NCBI GenBank assembly: GCA_009760855.2
Contig: WPIO01000094.1
Coordinates: forward strand, 1,508,501-1,537,056
Direction of reading: 5' to 3'
Origin: Cristatella mucedo
Taxonomy: Eukaryota; Bryozoa; Phylactolaemata; Cristatellidae
DNA: 28,556 nt
The stretch's first letter is position 1. Every line of letters begins with the position of its first letter. Of this stretch, positions 8,891-18,524 are shown piece by piece. The translations under genes and the position numbers were made by a program. The notes under the pieces were generated by a model. It saw only the letters and a program-made list of their open reading frames with translations, was not told where the DNA came from and did no database searches.

Positions 8891-9840
8891 CGAAAGACTG
8901 CAGTTCACGCAACAAAGATAATAAAGAAATGTTGATACCTAAGGGAAGGAAGCTGAGGTAGTGAGTAACATTAAGTAACAGCTCAGGACATCTAGAAATA
9001 ATGTCTCATAGTCATGAGCATGAGAATAGATTTCGTTACGTGATATTTTAAAGTGAGTTTCACAGTGTAGGACCGGCACAGCAAAAGCTTCGGTCGGTGT
9101 AAAGTGTTTACGCGGGTAAACGAACAGCTGATTTATCGTGCACATAAGAGCTGAGGGCGAGAAGAAACTGAATCTGGTGCAGCCGCTAAGCTAGGCATTA
9201 AGGAGCCAAGCCATGGCAGGCCGTGTGGGTCAGAGTTGAGGTTCTGAATTCGTAGATCAACCGGCAGCCATCCAATTTCTTCCAGAAAAGGAGCCACCTG
9301 TTCAAACCTCATGGATTATTGACTAGCCTTGCAGCCATATTTATTGCCAGCTGCAGTGGCGTGACAGATTTTTCAAAGTTTTATAATCCAGCCACACGTT
9401 TTGGTATTTTTATGAGTAGCAGTTTCGTTTTATCGTCGATTATTTTAAGTAAATGTTCCGAAATCTAGAATGAGATGTCCGCAAGGAAAGCATTTGGTTT
9501 ATAAGTCACTGAAGCACATTTAAGATGTTCTAAATGACAAATACAGCAGAGTGTAAAAATAGAGTAGACAAATACAGTCAGCATAGTTTTCAGCCATTTC
9601 CATAGGCCCAAATAATTTCTATGCAGTGGTTCAGCATAGATAGAGAAAAGAAAGGAAGCACGCATGAATTACTCAACATCCACGCTCGCACTAAATTCTT
9701 GTGCAGTGCCCGACTTTGTTCCCGGCTTTACTATAAAACTACCTTTAAGCAGATGCAGTATCTTGGATAATAATTGACTCTTCCTTTTGGCAGCCTTTGA
9801 TATGAGCTAATCGGCGATTCTTCGCTTTGGCAGCCTTCCA
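8891..9840. other. Unassigned interval
   Basis: Two minus-strand frames of 66-68 codons occur (8939-9145 and 9465-9665), within chance length and without recognisable motifs. No repeat family is identified. Confidence 0.35.
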
Positions 9841-10080
9841 GTGTCCCACGAGAGCATGAATATTGTATTGGTTTTAGCAATCTTACTTGAGATTACTCTT
9901 CATGCTAGTCATAATTTAGCAAAACTAAAAGTACTAAAATTTGTGCTTAGAAGTTGTGATAGGGTTTCCAAATATGCATTGGTGGCTTACCGGATTCAAA
10001 AACTGCAGTTGATTCAAAAATCGTCATCGCCAGTTCCAGGTCTAGCCACTAGTGAGAGTAAAGCCTCTTTAAGCCGTTGA
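9841..10080 (+). mobile_element. Possible very old LINE ORF2 fragment
   Basis: A plus-strand frame contains HNLAKLK, then FVLRS, and then YRIQKLQLIQKSSSPV. In the main family the same order is HNIAKIR, FVTSR and AIRRLQLVQNSAARLV. The spacing is close but needs a short gap, and the nucleotide match is weak. I see no 3' UTR or tail. This could be an ancient relative of the LINE or a coincidence. Confidence 0.3.
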
Positions 10081-11282
10081 AAACTCGCTGTGATTGTGCT
10101 CTACGAAAGGTGTATTGTGAATAGCTGCGACCAAGTGGGCCAACAAGGCCTTCTATTGGGTGCATGTAGGTCATGTAGACATCAGTGTGTTTAATTAGTA
10201 AATTGAAAGCAAAATCAATCGAATATTGGCGTGTGCAAAGGCGCACTTGCAAAACTGCACGTATTCAAACGCCCCTGAAGTCTGAAGGTCAATGTTAGTC
10301 GGTGCCGCTAGTATAGCTTACAAACTAGCATCGACTGTGATATAAATTGTGTACTTGCTATCAATTAAATGTTACAGTAAACCTCCTCTTAGAATCTGAA
10401 TTTTTTTTTATTGCACATCGAGACTGTAAAATTTCTTGTGATAAAAAATGACTATAGCATAAGTTAGTCTCTCGCTGATTGATGATGCAATCATGCTTGA
10501 GCGCAGTCTTTAGTTACCAGAGTGGCACATCGCCTGCATTAAACAGAGTGAGACCTTAGGTAGATCAATCTAAATTCTTCAGCTATTGGTCATTCGCAGG
10601 TTTTTAGAGATTGCTTGATTAGATCGAGGTGCTGCAGCACGACTATTTAATGCCAGCATCAAGAGGTCGAATTAAGTATTAACATATTTTCAGAGTCGTT
10701 TTCGGAGTCAATAATACCAAAATAAACTTAAATATGATCAGGCCTGCTGCAGGCATTCAGCAGCGAATTATTTGTCCCGGGTACACAGGCCATACCCCAC
10801 TAACCGAGCACATTCAAAGCATAACCGACATACAGCGTAACCGCGTTAGCATACACTCTCCAAGACGTCTGAGTACCAGTTACAGTTCCGCATCGTCGTA
10901 GTATATTCCACTGAGCTCACGGCGAGTGGCAGGGCGGTTTAACAACGACGTCGAGTTCAAGCAGCACAGCAGTACAGAGTTGGCGGCGACATACAAAGCA
11001 TGCCACTCAGCGCCCAGCAGTGCTTAGATAAGTGGCCTGCCACTCAACCTGTAAGCTGTAATGGCAGCAGTAGTGGAGCGGCAGCTAAGCAGCTCAATCG
11101 GGCTCACACACTTCAAATGACGCCAGTGTCGCCACTCTCTCACCTGCAGTACTCGCCAGAACACGGCTTTTGAGGCCAGCCCACCACTTCACTTGTGCAC
11201 GAAGCTGCCCTCACCGGTTCGGTCCGATCCGATATGTGGGTGCATTCTTATTGGCTAGATCTCGTACAGCAAAAAACAGATG
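10081..11282. other. Unassigned; includes a GC-richer block at about 10780-11260
   Basis: No element is recognised. The 10780-11260 block is richer in G+C and CpG-containing words than the flanks and has no long open frame. It might be an old exon, a promoter-like region or an unknown repeat; nothing distinguishes these. Confidence 0.35.
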
Positions 11283-11334
11283 CATGTATGTGTGGGTGTG
11301 TGTGTGTGTGTGTGTGTGTGTTTGTGTGTGTGTC
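11283..11334. repeat. (GT)n microsatellite
   Basis: An imperfect GT dinucleotide run is interrupted by a GGG near its start and a TTT near its end. Confidence 0.95.
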
Positions 11335-12649
11335 TTTTGATAGCTGATACGCCAGCCACAGTGGTCACTTTGAGCAGAAAATAAACTCAGCAGAGCAGAT
11401 AAGGGGTCGCTTTTTGCTAGCCCAAGATAGTGGAGTGTGGGGCGATCTCGAGATTTCCTGTTGCCCTAGAACAGCAAGCAATCGACGGCACACCTACGAG
11501 CTTCGACTCAGCACCTACTAATCATTAGATGGAGCACTTCCAAGGAGCAGGAACGTTCGCCAAGCTTCCGCCATACTCTGTAATGACTAGCCTCCATTTT
11601 GCATGTCGGTATTGTTGCTGAAGAATATAGCTTATGAGTTATTGCATCGCGACCTTGACATTTGGCGTCAGGGTGTTTGCTAATTGCATTCGACCTTTTT
11701 GGCAGTCTTCTTGAGCTGCTGTCTTCTTGTTGGTTGTGACTATTTTTCAAAGTGCTGAGCAACTAGTCTACACCGTCCGATGCGAGCCTGAGCATTTCGC
11801 CTAGAGTGGGAAGCTGTCCCGAAGCCTGCGGCACCTCTGGTCTCCTGTGCTCAGAGTGCTAAGAGTTAAGTGTTAAGCTTTGAGGCTAATTTTTGGTTCA
11901 GTCGTCTGCATAGATCTTAAAGGCCGCAGCATCCAATTTCTGATGATATTCTCAAACCTAATTCTTGCGTACTTCATGAATTGGGGAGCTTTGTTATTAA
12001 AATATGGCTTTTGATGTAAGCCGAATTAAGGCACGCACTGATTGCGGAATTGAGCACCTGTAAGATGGTGTTGCAGCTTGCTCTGTCGACATTCAGCGGT
12101 CGGAAAAGCTACCATCCAAAATCACGAAAACCACGGAGCGGCAGTCACAGCAAAGTGGAGCATATTTTCAAACAATATTGTTTTAAGCCTTAGCTCAGTC
12201 GGAATCCGTGCTCATCTCAAACAGTGCAAGAAGCAGCTCTTACGATTGAGCATAATTTAGGAGCATTTGTATATTTTTATGAGGCGATTTTTGTTACCCC
12301 GAAGGCAGATATATTTCAATATCTGAAGTTACTTAGTGTATATGGTAGCTAAAACAGGTGATTGGCTAACCACTAGTGCCCTGGCAGTAATGCGGAGACA
12401 ACTAGGAAGGTCAAACTACAGGGTACGAAAGACGGCACCAATAAAGAACCAACTACCGTAAACTTATAATGTAACCGGTCGATGAGATATATAGTTTAAT
12501 ACGCGCGTAAGAAGTTGAAGAGCCGGGACTTTTATTCAGGGGGAAAGACCCAGAATTAACCAAAAATTCTAGCACAAAATACTCATAGCTAAATCATCAC
12601 GGATGTGGATGATCATCGAGTGGAAGTAGGACGTAATTATTTTGTCGTA
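11335..12649. other. Unassigned interval
   Basis: An 84-codon minus-strand frame at 11508-11762 and a 60-codon plus-strand frame at 12078-12260 have no recognisable motifs. No repeats are identified. Confidence 0.35.
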
Positions 12650-12765
12650 GGGCTCGGTCAGAAGGAGTAAGAGGCATCAATAGCAATAACATGCTGTTAA
12701 ATGCAGGACCCAAACCCACGAACCTGTAAATGCAGCAAAAGTACTTTGCCTCTGGTCCTATTGGA
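12650..12765 (-). mobile_element. Probable decayed SINE1 fragment
   Basis: On the minus strand GTGGGTTTGGGTCCTGCA aligns with the SINE1 box B region (GTGGGTTCGATTCCTGCA). It is followed by TTATTGCTATTGATGCC and CTCTTACTCC, resembling the SINE1 body (GTGATAGCC..., CTCTTCTGTC). The head is poorly conserved. It lies about 100 bp from a clear plus-strand SINE1. Confidence 0.4.
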
Positions 12766-12850
12766 TATTGGCCCTTTGAGGCGTATGGCTAACTTACCGC
12801 TCCTCAGAAATGCTGCCGTGCAAACTGCTGATGCAATTTACTGCTGCTGC

Positions 12851-13030
12851 GATGTGCCGTGGTGGCACATTAGGTAAGGCGATTGCTTTTCGCGACCTTA
12901 ATCCCTAGGTCTTGGATTGGAATCCTGCGGTGGGCAATCCAAAACGTAGCTGCTGTCGGCACGGTAATAGCCATAAAGGCTCTTCTGTCGCTGAACAAAA
13001 GAGGCTTCTGCATCAGCTAGTATATATTAT
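12851..13030 (+). mobile_element. SINE1 copy
   Basis: The head GATGTGCCGTGGTGGCAC is followed by ATTAGGTAAGGCGATTGC (box A region) and a mutated box B (GGATTGGAATCC, about 12914-12925). The body has AATAGCC, GGCTCTTCTGTCGC, AAAAGAGGCTT and the 3' motif CATCAGCTAG. The central hairpin is diverged (GCTGCTGTCGGCACGG). It forms an inverted tail-to-tail pair with the SINE1 at 13113-13254, about 80 bp away. Confidence 0.88.
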
Positions 13031-13112
13031 ATTTGCCTATTTATCATTGAACTCTGATAGAATCTGCTCCAAAAGTCGAAGGAATAGAGCTGACAACTTT
13101 TCTTGAGTGTGC

Positions 13113-13254
13113 AATATAAATAAATAAATAATAAGTAAATCCTAGCTGATTAAACAGCCTCTTTTTGTATAGCGACAGAAGAGTCTTTCTGACTATCACC
13201 AGTGCTTGCAGTGGCCATAAAGAATCGCCCAACGCAGGAATCGAACCCACGACA
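13113..13254 (-). mobile_element. SINE1 copy truncated at box B by a microsatellite
   Basis: On the minus strand the 3' half is nearly intact: box B GGTTCGATTCC (13237-13247), the GCCACTGCAAGCACTGG hairpin region, CTCTTCTGTCGC, AATCAGCTAGG and an (AAAT)n-type tail near 13115-13140. Everything upstream of box B (the box A half of the tRNA-like head) is missing. The break coincides with the start of the AC/AT compound microsatellite. Either the insertion was 5'-truncated there, or repeat expansion or rearrangement replaced the head. Confidence 0.9.
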
Positions 13255-13276
13255 TAATATATGTACACACACACAC

Positions 13277-13338
<62 letters not shown>

Positions 13339-13353
13339 GCACACACACACACG

Positions 13354-13396
<43 letters not shown>

Positions 13397-13398
13397 GT
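13255..13398. repeat. Compound (AC)n(AT)n microsatellite, duplicated
   Basis: The order is AC run, AT run, AC run, AT run, with single CG-containing interruptions (ACGC) in the AC blocks. The two AC-AT modules look like a duplication of one compound unit. Open frames across it (Thr-His, Tyr-Ile and Cys-Val repeats) are artefacts of the dinucleotide composition. Confidence 0.97.
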
Positions 13399-14549
13399 GG
13401 CCTTTTATCGCATGCCGATGGAGTGGCTGGTCCTTGAAGTTGATAAAGAAAACCATATCGCTCTGCTTAGGCAAAGTTTTGCGACACCGAATTAGTCCTC
13501 TTATATGTATAGCGAGTTTTCTGCTTCCACTAGTCCTCATAGTATGTTTATAGACTCTACGAACGTCTCAATGACGACCATTGTGTTATTTGATGAGGTA
13601 CTTCTAAGTTTACTCTAATTGGGCAATCAAGTTAACGATTGCAATGGGGTGCAATCTTTACGCTTCCTACGGCTTGTCAGCCAATTCATCGAGGGTTAAA
13701 GCCGCAAATGCGAGCTAATCGGTACAGCAGGCACGAGCAAATGAATTCCACGCCGTCCTGTGCTTCTGGTGTGATGCAACTTGACTTCTTTGTGAAAGAA
13801 CCTGTCAATTAGAGCTCAGCTAAGGATCAAGCTTCATTATCAAGGTGGCAAGGAAGCACAAGGACAATCTCACTCTAGTAGCAGCTCGTTGCCTCACACC
13901 GTGACGGGACGTGAAAAGTGTGCCCCCCCAGTCGAAACTCCACTGCTAGGCAGCATACCGCTTTATTTTTCTATGTCCTCAACCTTACAGCCCTATCGTG
14001 CGAAAATTTTCAAAGGCCCAGCCTTTCCGAGGTGACGAAAACGGAAAGTTTGGTATTGGACACTGTGCGTCACAATCGGACGGCCACCTGACAGCCCACA
14101 GCAGCTGCTTGCAACCTCTCGTAGATACTGTAATCGTCTACCTGTCATTTCCCTACCGGTCCGGTGATTAAACAACCGTAGTAATGCCGCCCCAAGACAG
14201 GGCCCTATAAAAAAAAACTCAGCGTGGGGATTTCGTGCAACGCTCCAGCCCAGGCGATTATTTCTTTAAGCAAGAACTAAGAAAAAACACAGAATATGAC
14301 GAGACGAACAGGACAATAAGCGATGCAATACGTTACGGTACATTACAATGCGACGAGAGTATGACCTGCATGCTCGGCTTGATGCACTCTTCCCAAAAAG
14401 CTGGTATCTAGTGAATTACTTTTGCAGCACCAGTGCAACGTCTGTCTTCTGATTTAATCCTCCCAAGAAAACAAGCACAAGCATGGTATCAAAGTGCTCC
14501 TTAATTGATCGAATATTGGAGTTGTCGGTGAATGAACAATCAACATCCA
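13399..14549. other. Unassigned interval
   Basis: No repeat family or coding signal is recognised. Short runs of A (near 14210) and C (near 13923) are present. Confidence 0.35.
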
Positions 14550-14695
14550 AGCCAAGCTGCTTTTTCCAAGCGGTTATGATGCTCGCCCCGACCAAAATCT
14601 GGCCGAGATCGTGGACTCGAGCCATGAGGCACATGTAAGGCGCCTGAATAGAGATTCAGTTCTCTTAAGGCGCTATGCAAATGAATTGTATTTAG
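14550..14695 (+). mobile_element. SINE2 copy J: tRNA-like head fused to a LINE-type 3' tail
   Basis: A box-A-like stretch (TTTCCAAGCGG, 14563-14573) is followed by TGCTCGCCCCGACCAA and a box-B-like GGACTCGAGCC (14613-14623). Directly after it comes GCGCCTGAATAGAGATTCAG with a TTCTCTTAAGGCGC arm. This reproduces the terminal hairpin of the main LINE (GCGCCTAGAAAGAGATT) and ends in TGAATTGTATTT. A 99-bp stretch (14563-14661) aligns without gaps to the minus strand of 19728-19630, identical at about three quarters of positions by hand count. Two independent copies with the same head-tail junction define a family. That SINEs borrow the 3' end of the LINE that mobilises them is established; applying it here is inference. 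Confidence 0.68.
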
Positions 14696-15585
14696 TTTTA
14701 ATTTAAAGCCGCAAGTTCTCACCAACCGTGCCACCCGGATGTTAATTTACCTGCTGAGTCACAAAATAATTGGGCCCCAACAAGATGTCTGTATGATGCA
14801 CCTTACCAGACCCCAGTCACTCGTGTGCATCATTCAGTACCAAGTAAAAACGTTGACAGGTACTGAGATATTGACCAAGTCCATGAAATCCTTGTCTGTT
14901 GAAATTACCGATTTCTAGTATTGAGCAGATAATTTAAATATATACTGATGCAGCCTCACACAATTTAGTAAGTTTTCCAAATATATAATTTTTTCCATAG
15001 CCGTGAAGACGTTATATTTTAAATGTTACATGTTATATGCTGTAGCCCCATCAGATCACAAGGCTTATCATGTAGGAAAAATTCTGAAAGTAGCTCACCC
15101 TCTAAAATTAGGGTGGGAATAAAAGCTGAAGGAAGGCTCTTTTCTAGTCAGATATAGACCAGAAACCAGATCAACACCCCAGCTCACGTGCCTGAGTAAG
15201 CCACCACAGTGAACTTGAATAAGGTGCTGAAGGTGCGGTGCAACAAGGGCGCCGAGCCACAAACTGAGTAGCTACTCAATACCTGTCAGCTTATCCACTG
15301 ATCAGACATCAGGCTGCAACGTCTTCTATAGGGCATCGTGCTCTCGCGCTGGACATAAGGCGACATGCAAACAAGTTACACAAAATATATGCATTATGCT
15401 TTCAGTATACATACATACAAGCTACCCATACATTATCCTAACCTGAAATTGGCTCTCAAGGAAGGCGAATACGACTCTGCTGCTACAGAAAATAAAAAAA
15501 CTTAGGACATATTTTGGCGGTCTAATTGGAAAAGTGGTTTCATAAGCTCTGAGCACAGCACTGCCTGTTGACTCTCTTTGCTGAG
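14696..15585. other. Unassigned interval
   Basis: No repeat family, RNA or plausible gene is recognised. About 14930-15060 is AT-rich. Confidence 0.35.
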
Positions 15586-15835
15586 TCCGCTTTTCGGAAT
15601 CCAACAGTCTAGAAATACCTCGTACAAACCTTAAATCCTTTGGAGACCGTGCATTTAGCTCGTATGCTCCCACAGCCAACACTGTCAGCCATCCTTGACC
15701 TGACCACATTAAAAGAACTTAAAAACATTCCAGCATTTAGTGGGCCCCTTGTGATCGTCCTCGATGGCTTATGCGTGCTGACACTGGCCACTAACCACAT
15801 TTTTTGACCCAGTGCATGTAACCCCTAACCATTTA
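15586..15835 (+). mobile_element. LINE copy I: ORF2 C-terminus and partial 3' UTR
   Basis: The fragment starts at the block encoding FSESNSLEIPRTNLKSFGDR in other copies and keeps TTTGGAGACCGTGCATTTAG. It loses about 30 bp around the WNSLP block, shows several small deletions (CACATTAAAAG for CACATTTAAAAGG) and continues into the 3' UTR. It stops after CCCCTAACCAT and lacks the distal 3' UTR, hairpin and tail. It is truncated at both ends and non-coding. Fragment N (27455) ends at the same 3' UTR position. Confidence 0.88.
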
Positions 15836-16365
15836 CCTGCTAGAGATTTGTTGTCGCATTTTTCTGATTATTTGTTGTTGCATATTGATGTAATAACCTT
15901 GTATTCAGTAATTGGAGCCTGCAAATTTGAGAGAGGCAACAGCAAGGCATATGCAACAGCCGCGAGAAGCTGCAGCCAAGCAAAAGAGGTGAGGCAGAAG
16001 TCTTTCTTGTGTGCTGAATTAAAAGTGCAACCGCATCCTATCGACCAATCTTGAACGTAGATGCGAGGGTAATGGGCGGCCTTCGAGGGCAACGGCCTGG
16101 GAAAATACGGAAATCTATTACGGTCAATTAGAAATAGACTAGACGAGACGCTGCTGGGTGAAGCTCCTATTTCGACTTCTCGTCCGTGTATACTCTATTT
16201 TTGATGCACCCAGGCAATTCCATTGGCAATGCTAGCTCTCGGTCACTGCATTGAAATTAACGAAAAAAGCCCACGATAATACAGCTAGATTGTCATGCAT
16301 CGCCAGATACTGTACGAGCAAAATTTCATAGAATAATGTGCATGACTTTAAACAATGTGCTTTGT
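15836..16365. other. Unassigned; last part may be outlying satellite
   Basis: I recognise no element in 15836-16190. From about 16200 words such as CCCAGGCAATTCC and GTGCATGACTTTAAAC resemble parts of the following tandem array, so the array may begin earlier than annotated. Confidence 0.35.
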
Positions 16366-16544
16366 AACGTGCAGTAAAATTTTGAGCAATGCGAAACTGA
16401 TTTCCAGGAGTTTTGCATTAAGTTGTAAATACAAGTATTGGTCCGGGCCATTGCTGTCAATTGCATTGCATTACTGCAGAATTATCGAGGCGATCGTAGT
16501 GAAATTTTGGGACTACACCATAACTAAAATTTTGAGCAACGTGC
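16366..16544. repeat. Degenerate satellite array, left part
   Basis: TAAAATTTTGAGCAA occurs at 16375 and again at 16525, 150 bp apart. The landmark GTCCGGGCCATTGC at 16441 corresponds to GGCCCGGGCAGTTGC at 17461. This segment is separated from the larger part of the array (17388-18524) by the LINE C insertion. Confidence 0.5.
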
Positions 16545-16574
16545 AATAATAATAATAATAATAATTCACTTGAT

Positions 16575-16614
16575 AAAGCGCCCTCAGAGAACTTAATCTC
16601 TCTCTAGGCGCTTT
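16575..16614 (-). other. Terminal 3' hairpin of LINE copy C
   Basis: The outer arms AAAGCGCC (16575-16582) and GGCGCTTT (16607-16614) pair over all eight bases. An inner AGAGA/TCTCT stem closes a small loop. The same structure recurs in copies A, B, D and E with mostly pairing-compatible changes. In UnaL2-type LINEs the RT recognises a 3' stem-loop followed by short repeats; this role is inferred here from the structure. Confidence 0.8.
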
Positions 16615-16779
16615 ACATTTGCTGTAAAGTGAAATGCAATTGAATGGTAAGTAAAATCATGCTTGAAAAACAAACAAAATGAATAGCATGGTTTGGGGTG
16701 ACATGCACAGGGTCAGCATGCAAATGTGGTTAGTGGCAGCATGCACAGTGTCAGCACCCATAAGCACATCAAGGACGAA

Positions 16780-17387
16780 TCACAGGGACCCACTAAATGT
16801 TGTCCTAAATAGGTGTGTTTTTATGTTCCTTTTAAATGTGGTCAGGTCAGGGGATGTTCTGACGCAGGTCCAGAGGGAGTTCCAGGCTTTGGGAGCATAT
16901 GAACTAAATGCACGGTCTCCAAAGGATTTAAGGTTTGTATGAGGTATTTCTAGACTGTTGGATTCCGAAAAGCGGGTGGTACGATGCTTAGCCTGATGGG
17001 GTAGTATATCTGACAGATAGGCTGGAGCCATAGAATGAAGGGACCTAAAAGTGAGGGACAAAACCTTGAAGTCAATCTGTTGCATGACTGGTGGCCAGTG
17101 CAGGTCGGCGAGAAGTGGAGTAATGTGGCAACTGCGATGTTCACGACAGACAAGCCTAGCTGCAGAGTTTTGCACCAGCTGCAATCGCCTGATCGCACAT
17201 GCTGGTAGGCCAGTAAGCAGTGAGTTGCAGAAGTCGAGACGGGATGTTACGAATGCATGGACCAACTTGGACGTGGTATCTTTATCTAAATAAGCCCGAA
17301 TTTTAGCAATGTTATGAAACTGAAAATAGGCGGATTTGACTGTGGAGCTGATATGGTCGTCTAACGAGAAGTCGCTTCGGAATATGA
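16780..17387 (-). pseudogene. ORF2 C-terminal part of LINE copy C, open frame
   Basis: About 202 codons are open from the 5' truncation point to the TGA. Recognisable blocks in order are LDDHISSTVKSAY, HNIAKIRAYLDKDTTSKL, HAFVTSRLDFCNSLLTGLP, AIRRLQLVQNSAARLVC, CHITPLLADLHWPPV, APAYLSDILPHQAKHRTT, FGDRAFSSYAPKAWNSL and the terminal KTHLFRTTFSGSL. These are the region after the RT catalytic core in CR1/L2-like ORF2 proteins, where the conserved LDFCNSLL and WNSLP-like signatures sit. WNSLPTC of copy E reads WNSLWTC here and LHWLPV reads LHWPPV, so substitutions have begun. There is no start codon of its own, and no product is expected. Confidence 0.9.
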
Positions 17388-18524
17388 GAAAATCACTACT
17401 AGAGCTTAAAGTGTATGTATACTAGTCATTTTTCGGCGTTTTGAGGTCCATTGGCGTTCTGGCCCGGGCAGTTGCAGTTGATTGCAGAGCATTGCTAAAT
17501 AATGGCCGAGGCAATTACAGTGAAGTTATGCTAGTACACAATAATCGAAGAATAGAACAGCGTGCGATCATAATTAGAGCTTCTAGTGTACCCGTTCTGG
17601 TTGTTGTGTGGTGGATTGCAGCAAACTGAGGGGCATTGGGGTGGATTTCAGTATAGGACCTGATTGTTGCAGCCGATTGCAATTCACTGCATGAGAACAC
17701 CTGTGCATAATGAAGAAAAGTTGTGTGGGTGCACTTTAAACTGAGTCCGCTCTTTAATTTTAATTAGAGCTGCGCGATGGCGATTTGAGAATGATTTGCA
17801 GTGGAATAGAGTACATTGTGGTAGTTTTCCAGGTCGTTTCAGGCAGTTGCGGCCAATTGCCACATCTCGAGGTTGCAATTTTTTGTAATTTCATGCAAAT
17901 GTGCGCACAGCTTGGTGCTATTTATCCCGCAATTAAAACTGGAGCTCGGCACGATGTATTTCAATTTCTTTAAGCGGATGATTGGGTGCATTAAAGTGGA
18001 TTGAGGTATTCGCCCGGGCTAATGCAGTCAATCGCAGTGCACTGAGCCCGAACGGCCGTGCCTATGCAAGTGAATTTGCTCAGTGCAATTTTCGCAGAGT
18101 GCGATGTTAATTGCTATCAAAATAGATGCTTTACAATCAGGATTTCTTTCGTTGCACGGTGGAATGCTGAGGAGTGAGGTATCGGCGTGGGCCACTGCAA
18201 TCTCATTTCAGTGGACTTCATGAGAATGCCTGAGCGAAACCATGCGACATTCTCTGGGTGCATTTTACGTGCAGATTAGTTTGATATTTCACACTTTTTA
18301 GAGCTGTTTCCAGCTGATTTTCGGTGGATTTGACGAGAACTAGAAAGGATTGCGGTGGATTTAGGTGGATTGTGGTACAGGCGTCCGGCATCAAAGCTCA
18401 TTTGTGTAGGTGCCCGTGAGCCCAACGACATGAAATTCAGTGGACAGCACTTTCGTTGGGTGTGATGGCGACAGCGTTGGCGATTTTAGGGCCGGCTCCC
18501 ACGGCCGCTCGGCTTGCACTAATT
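17388..18524. repeat. Degenerate satellite array, period about 180 bp
   Basis: Two independent landmarks recur in step. AGAGCT-like heads lie at 17401, 17576, 17766, 17941, 18097 (AGAGTGCGATG) and 18300. GCCCGGGC-like cores followed by TTGCAG or a related word lie at 17461, 17656, 17829, 18011, 18185 and 18379. Spacings are 175, 190, 175, 156 and 203 for the first, and 195, 173, 182, 174 and 194 for the second. Other shared words are GTGGGTGCA and GGTGGATT. Units have diverged strongly, so no two look alike at first glance. The array is bounded on the right by LINE copy D. Confidence 0.65.

Larger units (their letters stand above)
16545..17387 (-). mobile_element. LINE copy C: 5'-truncated, best-preserved copy
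   Basis: On the minus strand the element begins in ORF2 at the block encoding IFRSDFSLDDHISSTVKSAY, runs to the natural stop at 16780, and ends with the complete 3' UTR, a perfect hairpin and an (ATT)n tail at 16545-16565. It inserted into the satellite array. The reading frame is uninterrupted over the whole retained part. This, together with the intact hairpin, suggests it is the youngest insertion of the family here, although selection cannot be inferred from one copy. It lacks the endonuclease and RT catalytic motifs and could not move itself. Confidence 0.94.

Noticed and set aside
13044-13540. Frames encoding Cys-Val, Tyr-Ile or Thr-His repeats
   Set aside because: These are translations of the AC/AT microsatellite on both strands.
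15868-16092. A minus-strand frame with hydrophobic stretches
   Set aside because: Short, no motif, and within chance length; adjoining sequence gives no support.
17401-18379. CRISPR-like array
   Set aside because: The repeats are long, highly diverged and without identical short repeats or uniform spacers, and the context is eukaryotic; a degenerate satellite fits better.
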